Source: Candidatus Muiribacterium halophilum (lineage in GTDB: Bacteria; Muiribacteriota; Muiribacteriia; Muiribacteriales; Muiribacteriaceae). Taken from it: a DNA stretch of 36,751 bases. Both the position numbers and the translations under genes were made by a program. Location of the stretch: contig JALOAD010000033.1 in NCBI GenBank assembly GCA_023228995.1, positions 1 to 36,751 on the forward strand, written 5' to 3'. This document shows positions 15,516 through 25,680 of the stretch, piece by piece; position 1 is the stretch's first letter; each line of letters opens with the position of its first letter. The notes under the pieces are model-generated. The model ran no database searches and was not told the DNA's origin. It worked only from the letters and a program-made list of their open reading frames with translations.

Positions 15516-18354
15516 TTATTTGTCTTTTAGCTAATTCCTGAAATGCTCCCTCAATATTAATAAGTTCTTCGAATGTTCCTTGCTGTACGATTTTACCCGC
15601 ATCTATTACTATTATTTTATCTGCATTTTTTATTGTTGATAATCTATGTGCTATAACTATTCTTGTTGCTTGTAGTTTTTCTATGCTTTCGCTTACAATT
15701 GACTGGGTTTTATTATCCAGTGCACTTGTTGCTTCATCAAAATATAGTATTCTTGGTTTATGTACTATTGCTTTTGCTATTAATATTCTCTGTTTTTGCC
15801 CACCGGATAAAGTTCCAGCACCTTCTGATACTACTGTATGCATTCCCATTGGCATATAATTTATATCTTCATCAAGACCTGCATTTCTTGCTGCTTCCCA
15901 AGCATGATCTAATGTTAGGCTTCTTGAGCCAACTATATTTGTAAAAATATCTCCTGCCATTAACTGTCCATTTTGCAATACTACTCCGAGTTGTCTTCTT
16001 AAAGCTTTTATATCTATTGTGGAAATATCCTGCCCATCATAGTTTACTGTTCCATTTTGTGGAAATTCAAATCCTAATAATATTCGAAATAATGTTGATT
16101 TTCCTGAGCCTGATGGTCCTACTAAAGCTACAAATTCGCCTGATTTTATTTCAAAACTTACATTATCAAGTATTAATGGTCCTTTTTCATCATATTTGAA
16201 TGATAAGTGACTTATTTCTATATTGCCTGTAAGTTTTCCAGGTGATGGTTTTCCTTCATTTATTTCTGTTTCTCCCTCGAGTATTGGTTTTGATCTTTGA
16301 TAAAGTGGAATTATATCAAAAACTTTGGTGAATGATTCTGAAAGACTTAGCATTGCTGCTAAAAATGCTGTAAATGCTGCATTGAATGCTAAAAAATGCC
16401 CTGTTGATAATTTTAGCATGGTTGTTGTTTCATCTCTTTCACCTTTTATATATAAAAATGAAAATATACATATTGAGGCAATTATTGGGAAAAATGAATT
16501 AAATATTTGTATATAGTTTTTAAGTTTCCCATCTCTAAATGCAAGTTCTTTTTTTCTTGAAAATTTTTCTGACCATAAATAAAATGCTCGATTTTCTGCT
16601 CCAGCTACTCTAAATTTAGCTATTCCTTTTAATAATTGAAAAACAAGCGAGGATATTTTGCCTTCAAGATGTATTAATTCTCTACTAATTTTCAAGCTTT
16701 TAACCGAGCAAAATGCTGAAAAAATAATTGCTGTTATTGTTAAAATAAACCCTAATAAGGCAAGTTTTTTATTGTAATAAAACATCAAAAATAAATTAAA
16801 TCCTGAAAACACTCCTGCCATTATTGTATTTAATGTACTTCCTGAAAGTATCTGTCTTATTGCATTTATTCCCATTGCTCTTTGAGCAAGATCTCCTGTT
16901 GAATAATCTTTAAAAAATGTTGGAGGTAAATTAAGAAGTCTTGTCCAAACTGCTGCTTGAACTGCTCCATCTGTTTTTCCTTCTACTCTCAAAAGTGCTA
17001 TTGCTTTTACCATTTGAAATATAAACGCTGCTATTGCACTTGATATTAAAACTGCTGCAAAAGTTGCAAGTTGTCCTCTATCAGCTGAAGGAATTACTGT
17101 ATCTATAAGTTTTCCAGTTACAACTGGAGTAACTGCACCCATTAAACCTGCAAGCATTCCCATTATTATTATTGAAATTTTATCTGTTTTCCAACTTGCT
17201 TTTAAACTAAATTTAATAAGTTCCATTATATTAATTACATTATGTGAAAATGTTGTATAAACCATATAAGCTTGCAATTTAATTTTAGATGCTTTTTCTT
17301 CGCTTAAAATATATTTTGGCTCTCCAGCTGAATATACCATATACTTTTGGGGAGTTTCTGGTATTAAAGCTATTGGATAATCATCTTTTTCAAAACATGC
17401 AAGCAAAGGTCCATTATCTTTTTTATACCAATTTTCTTTAAGAAGAACTTTTCTCACTGCTAAATCTGAATTTTTTATAATTTCATCAAAAAGATTATTT
17501 GAAGAATTAATATTATCTGGAATTTTAATTTTTTTATCAATATATTTACCTAAAACTTCAAAAGCATATATAAGAGGATTTTGACTTTCACCTTGATATT
17601 CCCTTGTTTCATCTTCAAGAATTGCTGAAAGTTTTAATAAAGCGACTTTATCAAGATTACTATCATTTTTGCTTCTTTTAATAAGGCTTTCTTTTTCAAT
17701 AATATGTTTCTTTGCTATAAAATCATTTATAAAAAAATATAAAATATCACAAAAAGATTTTAAAATTTCAACTCTATTTGTTTTTTGGAGTATTTCTGAA
17801 GTTTTATTTAATGTAAAATCTGAATTTTCTGTAAACAATACAAATATTTTACGATTTAAAGGTAATGCAATATTCTCATTATTTATTTGAATTTTTTCAT
17901 TATCAAAATAATTAAATCCACCTTTTTTAACACTAATCCACAAAATTTCTTGTGAACATTTCACATAAGAATTCTTTTCTACAGAAAATTCTCCAGTTTT
18001 ATCAAAAACAACAGTTTCTTCAGATGAAAAACTTTTAAATAAAGAATATGATATTTTATTAATAAAATTATTAAATTTTTTAGAAATTTCCTCTTTATTA
18101 TCATTTTTTAAAAATTCATCAATACTTTGTTTTTTTAATTCACTTTCTTCATAATTAGAAATAATAATACAAAGCTCGTCATTGCACTCAAAACCTGTGA
18201 ATATTTCACCTTTTTCAAATTGAGCAATAAAATGTTTTCTACCTGATATTTCACCATTTTGTATTTTAGTAAAAAATAAATCAGCTTTCCCATGCAAAAC
18301 AGTATATATAAAATCAGATTTATTCAAAATAATATAGGCTTTTTTGTCTTTCAT
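15511..18354 (-). CDS. NHLM-type ABC exporter (permease + ATPase, no C39 domain)
   Basis: A 947-residue half-transporter. Residues 1-330 are a non-membrane N-terminal region, followed by an exporter membrane domain (about 375-690) and an ABC ATPase. Walker A is GPSGSGKS at 746-753, the signature is TLSGGQKQR, Walker B is ILYFDEATSALD and the switch is IVIAHRLS. There is no C39 peptidase Cys. This long N-terminus plus exporter core matches the second ABC protein of NHLM (nitrile-hydratase-leader microcin) export systems as I know the family. It is the last gene of the 26568-to-15511 run, 43 bases after the C39 exporter, with AGGAG before the ATG. Its TAA stop lies within the inverted end of a MITE-like element. 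The likely substrate is a modified peptide. Confidence 0.85.
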   Translation of the reverse strand: MKDKKAYIILNKSDFIYTVLHGKADLFFTKIQNGEISGRKHFIAQFEKGEIFTGFECNDELCIIISNYEESELKKQSIDEFLKNDNKEEISKKFNNFINKISYSLFKSFSSEETVVFDKTGEFSVEKNSYVKCSQEILWISVKKGGFNYFDNEKIQINNENIALPLNRKIFVLFTENSDFTLNKTSEILQKTNRVEILKSFCDILYFFINDFIAKKHIIEKESLIKRSKNDSNLDKVALLKLSAILEDETREYQGESQNPLIYAFEVLGKYIDKKIKIPDNINSSNNLFDEIIKNSDLAVRKVLLKENWYKKDNGPLLACFEKDDYPIALIPETPQKYMVYSAGEPKYILSEEKASKIKLQAYMVYTTFSHNVINIMELIKFSLKASWKTDKISIIIMGMLAGLMGAVTPVVTGKLIDTVIPSADRGQLATFAAVLISSAIAAFIFQMVKAIALLRVEGKTDGAVQAAVWTRLLNLPPTFFKDYSTGDLAQRAMGINAIRQILSGSTLNTIMAGVFSGFNLFLMFYYNKKLALLGFILTITAIIFSAFCSVKSLKISRELIHLEGKISSLVFQLLKGIAKFRVAGAENRAFYLWSEKFSRKKELAFRDGKLKNYIQIFNSFFPIIASICIFSFLYIKGERDETTTMLKLSTGHFLAFNAAFTAFLAAMLSLSESFTKVFDIIPLYQRSKPILEGETEINEGKPSPGKLTGNIEISHLSFKYDEKGPLILDNVSFEIKSGEFVALVGPSGSGKSTLFRILLGFEFPQNGTVNYDGQDISTIDIKALRRQLGVVLQNGQLMAGDIFTNIVGSRSLTLDHAWEAARNAGLDEDINYMPMGMHTVVSEGAGTLSGGQKQRILIAKAIVHKPRILYFDEATSALDNKTQSIVSESIEKLQATRIVIAHRLSTIKNADKIIVIDAGKIVQQGTFEELINIEGAFQELAKRQIM

Positions 18355-18397
18355 AAAAATACTCCTAATAAAACATCTAATTTATATATAAAAATCA

Positions 18398-20581
18398 TCA
18401 ATTCATATTTATAAGATTGAAATAATATCCATTTTGTTCAATAAGTTCTTCATGATTACCTCTTTCGAGAATATTTCCGTTTTTAAGAACTATTATTTCA
18501 TCAGCATCTCTAATTGTACTTAATCTATGCGCAACAATAATACAAGTACAACCTCTTCTTCTAATATTACTATCAATTATCTTTTCAGTTTTAGGATCAA
18601 GTGCACTTGTTGCTTCATCAAGAACAAGTATTGAAGGATTATTAACTAAAGCTCTTGCAATCTCAAGTCTTTGTCTTTGTCCTCCAGAAAAGTTTGTTCC
18701 TCCTTCTACAATAATTGAATCTAATCCACCAGGTCTTGAAGCTACAATATCAAAAATTTCAGCATCTTTAAGGGCAATTATAATATCTGAATCTGATATT
18801 GTTGAATCCCATAATGTTAGATTATCACGAATTGTACCTTCAAACATACAAATATCCTGATCAACTACTGCAAGAGAATTAGTAATTGCTCTTTTTGAAC
18901 AATTATTTCTTTCTTTATTATCAAAATAAATCTTACCATTCCATGAATGATTCAGACCTGATATTATTTTTGCAATAGTAGATTTTCCGCTTCCAGAACC
19001 ACCTACTAAAGCTACTCTCTTTCCTGGAGATAAATCTAAATTAAAATTTTCAATAAAAGGTTTTTCTAATACATTATATCCAAAACTAATATTTTCAAGT
19101 TTTACAAAACCTTCAAGTTTTACTTTTGAAATTTCTTCTTTATTTTCAGATATTGTTAAAGGATCTACTGCATAATTAAGCACATCATCAAGTCTTGTCA
19201 TATCACCAGTAATTTGTTGAAGTTCTCCGCCAAGCTCGACAATTTTTTCAACAGGTTGAATAAAACTCTGCATTAAACTCTGAAATGCAACAAGCATGCC
19301 AACGCTCATAACTCCATTCATTACTTTAATACCACCAATTGATAATATAAGTGCTGAATTAAGAGCTGAAAGAAACATAGGAACTTGTGAAAGTATCTGA
19401 TTTGAAAATCCCATTTTTTGTGCTGAATTTAAATATGAAGCTTGATATCCAGACCATTTTGCAAAAAAATCAGATTCAGTTCCACCAGCTTTTATTGTTT
19501 CAATTGCTGATAGTCCAGCCATTGAAGCTCCCATTAATTTACCTTCTTCAATAAGAATTTTTTGACTTTGTTCTTTTCTATGTTTTGATATTAAATGTAA
19601 AAACAAAAAGTTTATTATAGCAACTAAAACTCCAATAAAAGTTAAAAAAACATCATATTGAAACATTATTACAACATAAAAAACAATAGTAAATAAATTT
19701 ATAAAATTAGCAGTGAGTTTTTCAGCAATAAGATTAGCAATAGTATCATTTGATTCAACTCTTCCAGCAATTTCTCCAGCATATCTTTGATTAAAAAAAT
19801 CTATAGGAAGTCTTAAAACATGCCAAAAAAACTGAGCTGATGTTTTTAATGCTAATTTAGTTTCAAGTCTTAAAAGATAATGTTGTTGAAGCATTGTTAG
19901 AATAAATCTTATAATTGCAGTAATTGCCATACCAAAAATCAGTGGTTTAAACCAATCATTCATCATACCAATTAAGACATTATCAATAAATATTTTTGTA
20001 AATACAGGAATTACAAGTCCGGGAATTACAAGAAATAATCCAGCAAGTGATATATAAGAAAATGCTTGTTCAAGACCTTTAAATCTTGAACTCAAAAGAT
20101 TTATAATTGTTTTTTTTGTTCCACCTTTTTTAAAATCAGGACCTTTTTCAAAAACTATAGCAATACCTGTATAACAACAATCAAATTCTTCAAAACTTAC
20201 AATTCTTGGTCCAGAAGCTGGATCATTAAGATATACTTTATCTTTTTTAAAACCTTCAAGAACAAGAAAATGATTGAAATTCCAATGTATTATCATTGGC
20301 GGTTTTAAATATTTTAAATCTTCAGGTTCTTTTCTCAGACCTTTTGCAATAAAACCGTAATTTCTAGCAGCTTTTAGCAGATTACTTGCTTTACTTCCAT
20401 CTCTTGAAACTCCACAAGACACTCTCAACTCTTCAAGAGGTTTATAAAGACCAAAACACGCCATTATCATAGCAAGTGAAGCTGCACCGCATTCAACAGC
20501 TTCCATTTGAAGTATTGTTGGAACTTTTTTTCTTTTATATTCTATAGGTTTTTTAGTTTTATTTTCTAATTCTTCACTCAT
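18398..20581 (-). CDS. NHLM-type C39 peptidase-ABC exporter
   Basis: A 727-residue peptidase-containing ABC transporter. The N-terminal C39 domain keeps Gln25, Cys31 (EAVECGAASL), His104 (NFNHFLVLEG) and Asp120 (LNDPASG), so it should be an active leader peptidase cutting after a double-glycine-type site. Then comes a six-helix exporter domain (about 165-450) and an ATPase with Walker A GGSGSGKS (527-534), FSGGQRQRLE, ILVLDEATSALD and IIVAHRLS. The N-terminal IEYKRKKVPTILQMEAVECG matches NHLM bacteriocin-system exporters as remembered. It sits 7 bases after the HlyD gene and probably works with it and TolC. AGGT lies upstream of the ATG. Confidence 0.9.
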   Translation of the reverse strand: MSEELENKTKKPIEYKRKKVPTILQMEAVECGAASLAMIMACFGLYKPLEELRVSCGVSRDGSKASNLLKAARNYGFIAKGLRKEPEDLKYLKPPMIIHWNFNHFLVLEGFKKDKVYLNDPASGPRIVSFEEFDCCYTGIAIVFEKGPDFKKGGTKKTIINLLSSRFKGLEQAFSYISLAGLFLVIPGLVIPVFTKIFIDNVLIGMMNDWFKPLIFGMAITAIIRFILTMLQQHYLLRLETKLALKTSAQFFWHVLRLPIDFFNQRYAGEIAGRVESNDTIANLIAEKLTANFINLFTIVFYVVIMFQYDVFLTFIGVLVAIINFLFLHLISKHRKEQSQKILIEEGKLMGASMAGLSAIETIKAGGTESDFFAKWSGYQASYLNSAQKMGFSNQILSQVPMFLSALNSALILSIGGIKVMNGVMSVGMLVAFQSLMQSFIQPVEKIVELGGELQQITGDMTRLDDVLNYAVDPLTISENKEEISKVKLEGFVKLENISFGYNVLEKPFIENFNLDLSPGKRVALVGGSGSGKSTIAKIISGLNHSWNGKIYFDNKERNNCSKRAITNSLAVVDQDICMFEGTIRDNLTLWDSTISDSDIIIALKDAEIFDIVASRPGGLDSIIVEGGTNFSGGQRQRLEIARALVNNPSILVLDEATSALDPKTEKIIDSNIRRRGCTCIIVAHRLSTIRDADEIIVLKNGNILERGNHEELIEQNGYYFNLINMN

Positions 20582-20588
20582 AAATTAC

Positions 20589-21848
20589 CTACATTCCTAG
20601 TATTTTTCTAAAAGCTGGAATAACAAGTGTAATAGGTCTTTGTTTTTTGACAGTTATTGTAACATCACAAATAGTTCCAGAAAAAACCTTGTTTGGAGGA
20701 CCATCAATTGAAGACCATTTAAAACCACTAATAGTTTGAGTATTAATATCAAGATCTGCATAAACTTCAATAGGAGCACCTGTTTTTGCAATTGCTTCCG
20801 CAAGAATATCATTACCCAAAACTTTATTCATACCAAATGCTGTAACTGGATAATCAGATACTTTTGATACTCTTCCAAGAATATAACCATATTCTTCTTT
20901 TTTAACAGTTGAAGGTGATATTTGAACATCCATTCCAACATGGACTTTTTTACCTTCTGTAACCGGAATATAAATAACAGCTTCAAGATCTTTTATATCT
21001 TTTCCCATAAGTTCTAGTTTTAAAACAGTCATTCCAGGCCTTATAAGATCATTTTCTGCAATATCAACCTCAACAACACGACCATGATAAGAACTAACAA
21101 TTCTGCTGTTTTCATAAAAAGTCTGTTCAAGTTCATGTATTTGTTTTTTCATCTGTTTTATTTGTTCATTTACACGATTTATCTCTTGTTTTTTTTCTTG
21201 CTCTGAGGAAATTGATTGAAGATTTGCTTCTTTAATTTTATTTTTAAGATTTTCAATATTATGCTCAGTACTTTTTATTTCAATTTGAGTGTTAACAAGC
21301 ATTTGTTTAGTTATAATGCCATCTTTTAAAAGTTCAGCATGATTTTTTTCTTTTTCTTTTAAAAATTCAAGATTTCTCATTGATGCCTGAATATTTTCTG
21401 AAAGGTTCTGAATATTCTTTGCAATAATTGATTTTTTCACCTTTTCACTTTCAACTTTTAAAGATGATAAATCTTGCAAGTTTTTTTCATAAATTAAAAG
21501 ATTTTCTCTCGCAGATTTAAGGTTTTCAAGAAGTGAAAGCTGTTCTACCCTGCCAATAACATCACCTTTTTTTATAATATCATTTTCTTTAACTCTAACA
21601 TCAGTAACTTTACCTGATGCAACATGAGTAATACTATATAAACCACCAGATTTAATAAGCATTCCTTTACCAGTAACTCTCTGTGGAAGTTCACCATAAA
21701 AACTCCAAATTGTAATTATTATAACAAATACACCTATTGCCAAAAGAGCAATCCATCCTGCTGGAGAAGTTACAGTCATAAGCTGATCAAGCTGTTCTGG
21801 TGATTGCAATTTATCAAGTGCTTTTTTACGAAAAAGATTATTATTCAT
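20589..21848 (-). CDS. HlyD-family secretion adaptor (NHLM type)
   Basis: A 419-residue periplasmic adaptor. It has one membrane helix (about residues 30-52), a lipoyl/biotinyl-like half (GKVTDVRVKENDIIKKGDVIG), a long coiled coil (about 100-245, rich in E, K, N and Q) and the second half (SSYHGRVVEVDIAENDLIRPG) with a beta-barrel C-terminus. It would bridge the C39 exporter to TolC. I chose the ATG at 21848 because AAGGAG lies 9 bases upstream; an in-frame ATG at 21866 would place that ribosome site inside the gene. The start overlaps the end of the binding-protein gene by 8 bases, indicating coupled translation. Confidence 0.88.
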   Translation of the reverse strand: MNNNLFRKKALDKLQSPEQLDQLMTVTSPAGWIALLAIGVFVIIITIWSFYGELPQRVTGKGMLIKSGGLYSITHVASGKVTDVRVKENDIIKKGDVIGRVEQLSLLENLKSARENLLIYEKNLQDLSSLKVESEKVKKSIIAKNIQNLSENIQASMRNLEFLKEKEKNHAELLKDGIITKQMLVNTQIEIKSTEHNIENLKNKIKEANLQSISSEQEKKQEINRVNEQIKQMKKQIHELEQTFYENSRIVSSYHGRVVEVDIAENDLIRPGMTVLKLELMGKDIKDLEAVIYIPVTEGKKVHVGMDVQISPSTVKKEEYGYILGRVSKVSDYPVTAFGMNKVLGNDILAEAIAKTGAPIEVYADLDINTQTISGFKWSSIDGPPNKVFSGTICDVTITVKKQRPITLVIPAFRKILGM

Positions 21849-23007
21849 CTTTTGATTCTCCTTCATTTACAAACTCAAATTTCCCATTTACAACTTTTTT
21901 TATAACAACTTTTTTATCAGAAATTTCACCATTTTTATCAAAAGAATGATTCCCAGTAACTCCAAGCCATTTTGGAGAATTTTTTATAGCTTGAATGATT
22001 TTTAAAGGTTCAGGTGAATCTGCTTTTTTAATTCCATAAGCTAAAAGATTTAAAGTATCATAAGCCTGAGCAGCCCACATATCAGGATAATTTCCGTATT
22101 TTTTTTTGTAATTATTTTTAAAATCAATATTTTTCTTTGAATTATCTTTTGGATTATAAACAGAAAGTGCAACTGTATTTTCAACACATTTTCCGCCAAT
22201 TCTAATAAGATCATCATGATCAAGACCATCTCCACCAATTACAGGATTTTCAAATCCCTCATTTCTTGCAAATTTGATAAAATCAGGTGCTGCTGGCATT
22301 ACTGTAGCTAGAAAAAACGCATCAAAATCCATAAGTTTCCAGTATTCTACTTCTTCTCTAAATTCTTTATCCGAGCCTGATATTATAGATCTCCTATCAA
22401 CAATAAATATATTATTTTTATAAGCTTGATCCTCAAAAGAATTTGCAAGGGCTCTTCCATAATCATTTTTTTCATAATATATTACAATTTTTTTATAATT
22501 TTGGGCTTTAGCATAATCAGCAGCTTGTTTTCCAATTTCAATATCTGAAGGTATTGTTCTTAAAAAATATTGATAATTTCTCATAGTAAGTGTTGGCGAA
22601 GTTGAACCTGGTGTTATATGAAGAATTCCAGCATTTTCATAAATCGGAGCAGTTTGAACCGATATATATGAATTCCTATGGCCAATAACCGCAGAAATAG
22701 ATATATCCAATGCAAATTCATTTGCAATCTCAACACCGCCAGTAACCGAAGATTTATCATTTTTATAAATAATTTCAATTTTTTTATTATTCAAAATATT
22801 ACTTTGATTAATGTCATTTAATGCAAGTTCTATACCATTTATGAAAGTTTCTGCATAATCTTCTAATGGCCAAGCAACACCGATTTTAATATTATCTTTC
22901 ATTTTAGAAATGTATTCTCCACGCTTATTTGCCTGATTTTTATTAATACATCCAATAATTGTAAAAATTAGAATTAAACATAAAAAAGATTTTATTATTT
23001 TAAACAT
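21841..23007 (-). CDS. Periplasmic-binding lipoprotein (branched-chain amino acid type)
   Basis: A 388-residue lipoprotein. The signal sequence ends in a lipobox IIGC with Cys20. The mature part is a Peripla_BP_6 / LivJ-like type-I binding fold: IKIGVAWPLEDYAETFINGIELALNDIN, AVIGHRNS, HITPGSTSPTL, RTIPSD, KIVIYYEKNDYGRALANSFEDQA, and the MWAAQAYDTLNLL hinge helix. Such proteins bind small amino-acid-like ligands and normally serve importers or sensors. Here there is no importer permease; the gene is locked between tolC (4 bases) and hlyD (8-base overlap) of a peptide exporter. It could sense the exported product or a signal. AGGAG lies before the ATG. Confidence 0.88.
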   Translation of the reverse strand: MFKIIKSFLCLILIFTIIGCINKNQANKRGEYISKMKDNIKIGVAWPLEDYAETFINGIELALNDINQSNILNNKKIEIIYKNDKSSVTGGVEIANEFALDISISAVIGHRNSYISVQTAPIYENAGILHITPGSTSPTLTMRNYQYFLRTIPSDIEIGKQAADYAKAQNYKKIVIYYEKNDYGRALANSFEDQAYKNNIFIVDRRSIISGSDKEFREEVEYWKLMDFDAFFLATVMPAAPDFIKFARNEGFENPVIGGDGLDHDDLIRIGGKCVENTVALSVYNPKDNSKKNIDFKNNYKKKYGNYPDMWAAQAYDTLNLLAYGIKKADSPEPLKIIQAIKNSPKWLGVTGNHSFDKNGEISDKKVVIKKVVNGKFEFVNEGESKDE

Positions 23008-23011
23008 TTTA

Positions 23012-24538
23012 TTACTCCTGAATATTTTTTGAAAATATCAAATTAATTATATTGATTTTGCCATTATCTTTAATTTCAATAAGATTTCCAGTAATTCTTG
23101 CAAATTCAACTATAGAATGAATAAATTCCACTTTGGTCTGAATATAATTCAAATATGTCGAATTATAGGAATCTTCAACATTTATAACATCAAGAACCGT
23201 AGTCATACCAAGTTTTAATTTCTTTTTTTCAGCATCAAGAGAAAATTCTGAAAACTCAATAGCTTGTTTTATTTTTTGAAGTCTATTCCAATTTCCAGCA
23301 AGTTTTTTATACATAATTGTAATTTCACTTTTAGCATTTCTTTTTATTTCTGAGTATGCAATTTGCATTTTATTATAATCAGCCAGACTTTTTTGATAAA
23401 AATTCCTATCACTATTCCTGTTTCCAGAAAAAACTCTTTTAACAGTTGCACTATAAGAAGTATCGGATTTATTTTCAGACCATGCTTTTGAAAAACTGTG
23501 AGCATTATTATATTCAGAAAGTCCTTTTACATCAGCTTTTAATTCAAGACTAACATTATTTTGCATTTTATCTTTAGCATATTTTAAAATATTTTGAGCA
23601 GCTTCTAAACGCAATTTATAAGCTTGAATATCTTTCCTAATAATCATACTTTTTTGAATAATATCGTTTAAATCAATATTTTGTATTTCAAAATCCTCAG
23701 GAATCGGATATTCAACATTTTCAATTTCAATATTCTCAAATTCATCAAAAGGTTTTCCAGTAATAAGACCAATATTTTGAAAACACTCAAAAAGTTCAGT
23801 TTCACCCATTATTCTCTGAGATATTCTATTAGCAAGACCAGATTCAACTTTTTTAAGCTCAGCTGCCGGAGCTTCATTTGCTTTAATAAGTCTTTGAGTA
23901 TCATTTTTTATCTGTTCCATGCTTTGTTCCGATTTTTTAAGTATATCTAGACTTTCTTGAGTTCCAATACATTTATAATAAAGTAAAATTGCATCTGAAA
24001 CTACTTTAGCAACACTGTATTCATAATCATTTATCTGAGCATTTAATACTTTATAAGCTGCTTTTTTTTGTAAACTCGCAAAATCACCTTTACCTGCTAA
24101 AAGCGGAATATCAAAACTCAAAACAATACTTGAATTACTTTTTTCAACTGAAGTTGGAGAACTATTATCAAAATTTCTTTCAAATTTAAGTTCATTTGAC
24201 ATTATAATACCATTTGATAATTTTTTAGAATGATTTAAACCATAAGTAATATAATCATTTTCAATTTGATTTGTTGTATAAAAAGGAATATTTGCAGCTT
24301 GCAAAGGAGTATTATCTTGGGTTGCATTTGCAAATAAAATCCAATTTGAATCAAACTCTGAATTTGCAAGAGAAACATCTGCCTGACTAGAAAGAATATT
24401 TTGCTTTTCAATAAGTAAATTAGGATTATTATTAATTGTAAGAAAAATAACTTTTTCAACATTAAAAATTTCTGCAAAAATCATTGAATTAAGGAGAAAA
24501 ATAAATAAAATCAGAACAAAACATTTATATTTTATCAC
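23012..24538 (-). CDS. TolC-family outer-membrane efflux protein
   Basis: A 508-residue outer-membrane channel with a Sec signal peptide (residues 1 to about 22, ending SMIFA) and two outer-membrane-efflux repeats. These show NVEKVIFLTINNNPNLLIEKQNI near the start, long heptad-rich helices around 170-270 and 400-480, and the typical GMTTVLDVINVEDSY motif near the end. It supplies the outer-membrane exit for the adjacent HlyD and ABC exporter, making a type-I-secretion-like complex. The start is GTG at 24538 with AAGGAAGG five bases upstream. A variable C-terminal tail follows the last repeat. The gap to the upstream gene is about 40 bases, consistent with one operon. Confidence 0.88.
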   Translation of the reverse strand: MIKYKCFVLILFIFLLNSMIFAEIFNVEKVIFLTINNNPNLLIEKQNILSSQADVSLANSEFDSNWILFANATQDNTPLQAANIPFYTTNQIENDYITYGLNHSKKLSNGIIMSNELKFERNFDNSSPTSVEKSNSSIVLSFDIPLLAGKGDFASLQKKAAYKVLNAQINDYEYSVAKVVSDAILLYYKCIGTQESLDILKKSEQSMEQIKNDTQRLIKANEAPAAELKKVESGLANRISQRIMGETELFECFQNIGLITGKPFDEFENIEIENVEYPIPEDFEIQNIDLNDIIQKSMIIRKDIQAYKLRLEAAQNILKYAKDKMQNNVSLELKADVKGLSEYNNAHSFSKAWSENKSDTSYSATVKRVFSGNRNSDRNFYQKSLADYNKMQIAYSEIKRNAKSEITIMYKKLAGNWNRLQKIKQAIEFSEFSLDAEKKKLKLGMTTVLDVINVEDSYNSTYLNYIQTKVEFIHSIVEFARITGNLIEIKDNGKINIINLIFSKNIQE

Positions 24539-24578
24539 AATAACCTTCCTTAAAGCTTTTTACATAAATTAAATCTTT

Positions 24579-25679
24579 TTAAATATCTTTATTAAGACTT
24601 TCAAGAGTTTCATTACACAAAATATCAATTAATTCATATTTATCTTTGAATTTACAATTAATATCATCATTGTTATGAAAATTAATATAAAAACTTTCAA
24701 TATATATAATTGAATTATAAACTAATTCTTTTATGATTTCTACAGCTTCAGAAGAAATTTTATTATTTTGAAAATAATTATAAAATCTACCAGTATTTCT
24801 AATTTCAGGAAAATTTTCAAAACCAAGAAAATAAAACATTTTTTCTTTATTATAACAACCAAAAGCTTCAATAATTCCCGAAAAATCAGCAATAATTTCA
24901 TCAAGCATATTATTAGCAATATAATTAAATTTTCTCAAAGTATAATAATGACATATTTCATGTTCACGCCGAATTATATATGATTTTTCCAACCATTCAT
25001 CTTCATTTATATCAAAATTTAAAGCAGAAACTCCACTATAATGACTATTACTAAGAATAATAAATTTATCCTGATAAAGTTCTTTAAATGGAATAATATT
25101 TTTAGAAAAATAACTCTGCCAATTTTCTTCTAAATTACCCTTTTCCAGCCATTTATTTTTTAACTTTTCAATTCTCGACCAATTATTAAAACCTTTTACA
25201 AAACAAGCACCCTGAGAATTAGGTATTTTTATAGGTTCATTCTTATAAACAAATATTCTAAGCATATTTTCAAAATCATCTCTATCTTTACAAAATATAA
25301 CAGGAATGCTCCCAACCGGAGTTTTAATAATTTCAAGATTAATATTTTCAGGAGAATTAAAACAATGAGGATTTTGTAAAAAAACAGGTTTTTTACCATT
25401 TCTAACAGCGTTAATATAATCAAATTCACCACTTATATTTTCTTTAACAGGAAAACAAAACTGAATTATATACTTGTGGAATATTTCAACCAAAGAGTAT
25501 TCAGAAAGCTCTTCCAAATAACATTTCCATTCCTCAACAAATAATTCATCAGTAAAATCATAATTATTTTTTACAAATTTATTTTCATTATATAATAAAA
25601 CTTCATTTATAATTTTCTCATCATTAGTGAAATTTCTCACAACTTCAAGTCTTTTTAAATAATCTATATTTTCAATCAT
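24579..25679 (-). CDS. Unknown protein with zincin-type HExxH motif (DUF7005-like)
   Basis: A 366-residue soluble protein from the ATG at 25679, one base after the stop of the peptide-arginase-like gene. I believe it belongs to the family named DUF7005, but that is from memory. The C-terminal half contains HEICH (His240, Glu241, His244) followed by MLDEIIADFSG, with Glu261 17 residues after the second His. This HExxH plus E-x-x-A-D arrangement is that of gluzincin metallopeptidases. Also visible are QNPHCFNSPENINL and IPNSQGACFVKGFNNWSRI, which look like conserved family motifs. There is no signal peptide or membrane helix. It may be a cytoplasmic peptidase acting on the peptide made by this operon; that is inference. 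Upstream in-frame ATGs (25724, 25688) would overlap the previous gene. Confidence 0.75.
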   Translation of the reverse strand: MIENIDYLKRLEVVRNFTNDEKIINEVLLYNENKFVKNNYDFTDELFVEEWKCYLEELSEYSLVEIFHKYIIQFCFPVKENISGEFDYINAVRNGKKPVFLQNPHCFNSPENINLEIIKTPVGSIPVIFCKDRDDFENMLRIFVYKNEPIKIPNSQGACFVKGFNNWSRIEKLKNKWLEKGNLEENWQSYFSKNIIPFKELYQDKFIILSNSHYSGVSALNFDINEDEWLEKSYIIRREHEICHYYTLRKFNYIANNMLDEIIADFSGIIEAFGCYNKEKMFYFLGFENFPEIRNTGRFYNYFQNNKISSEAVEIIKELVYNSIIYIESFYINFHNNDDINCKFKDKYELIDILCNETLESLNKDI

Positions 25680-25680
25680 A

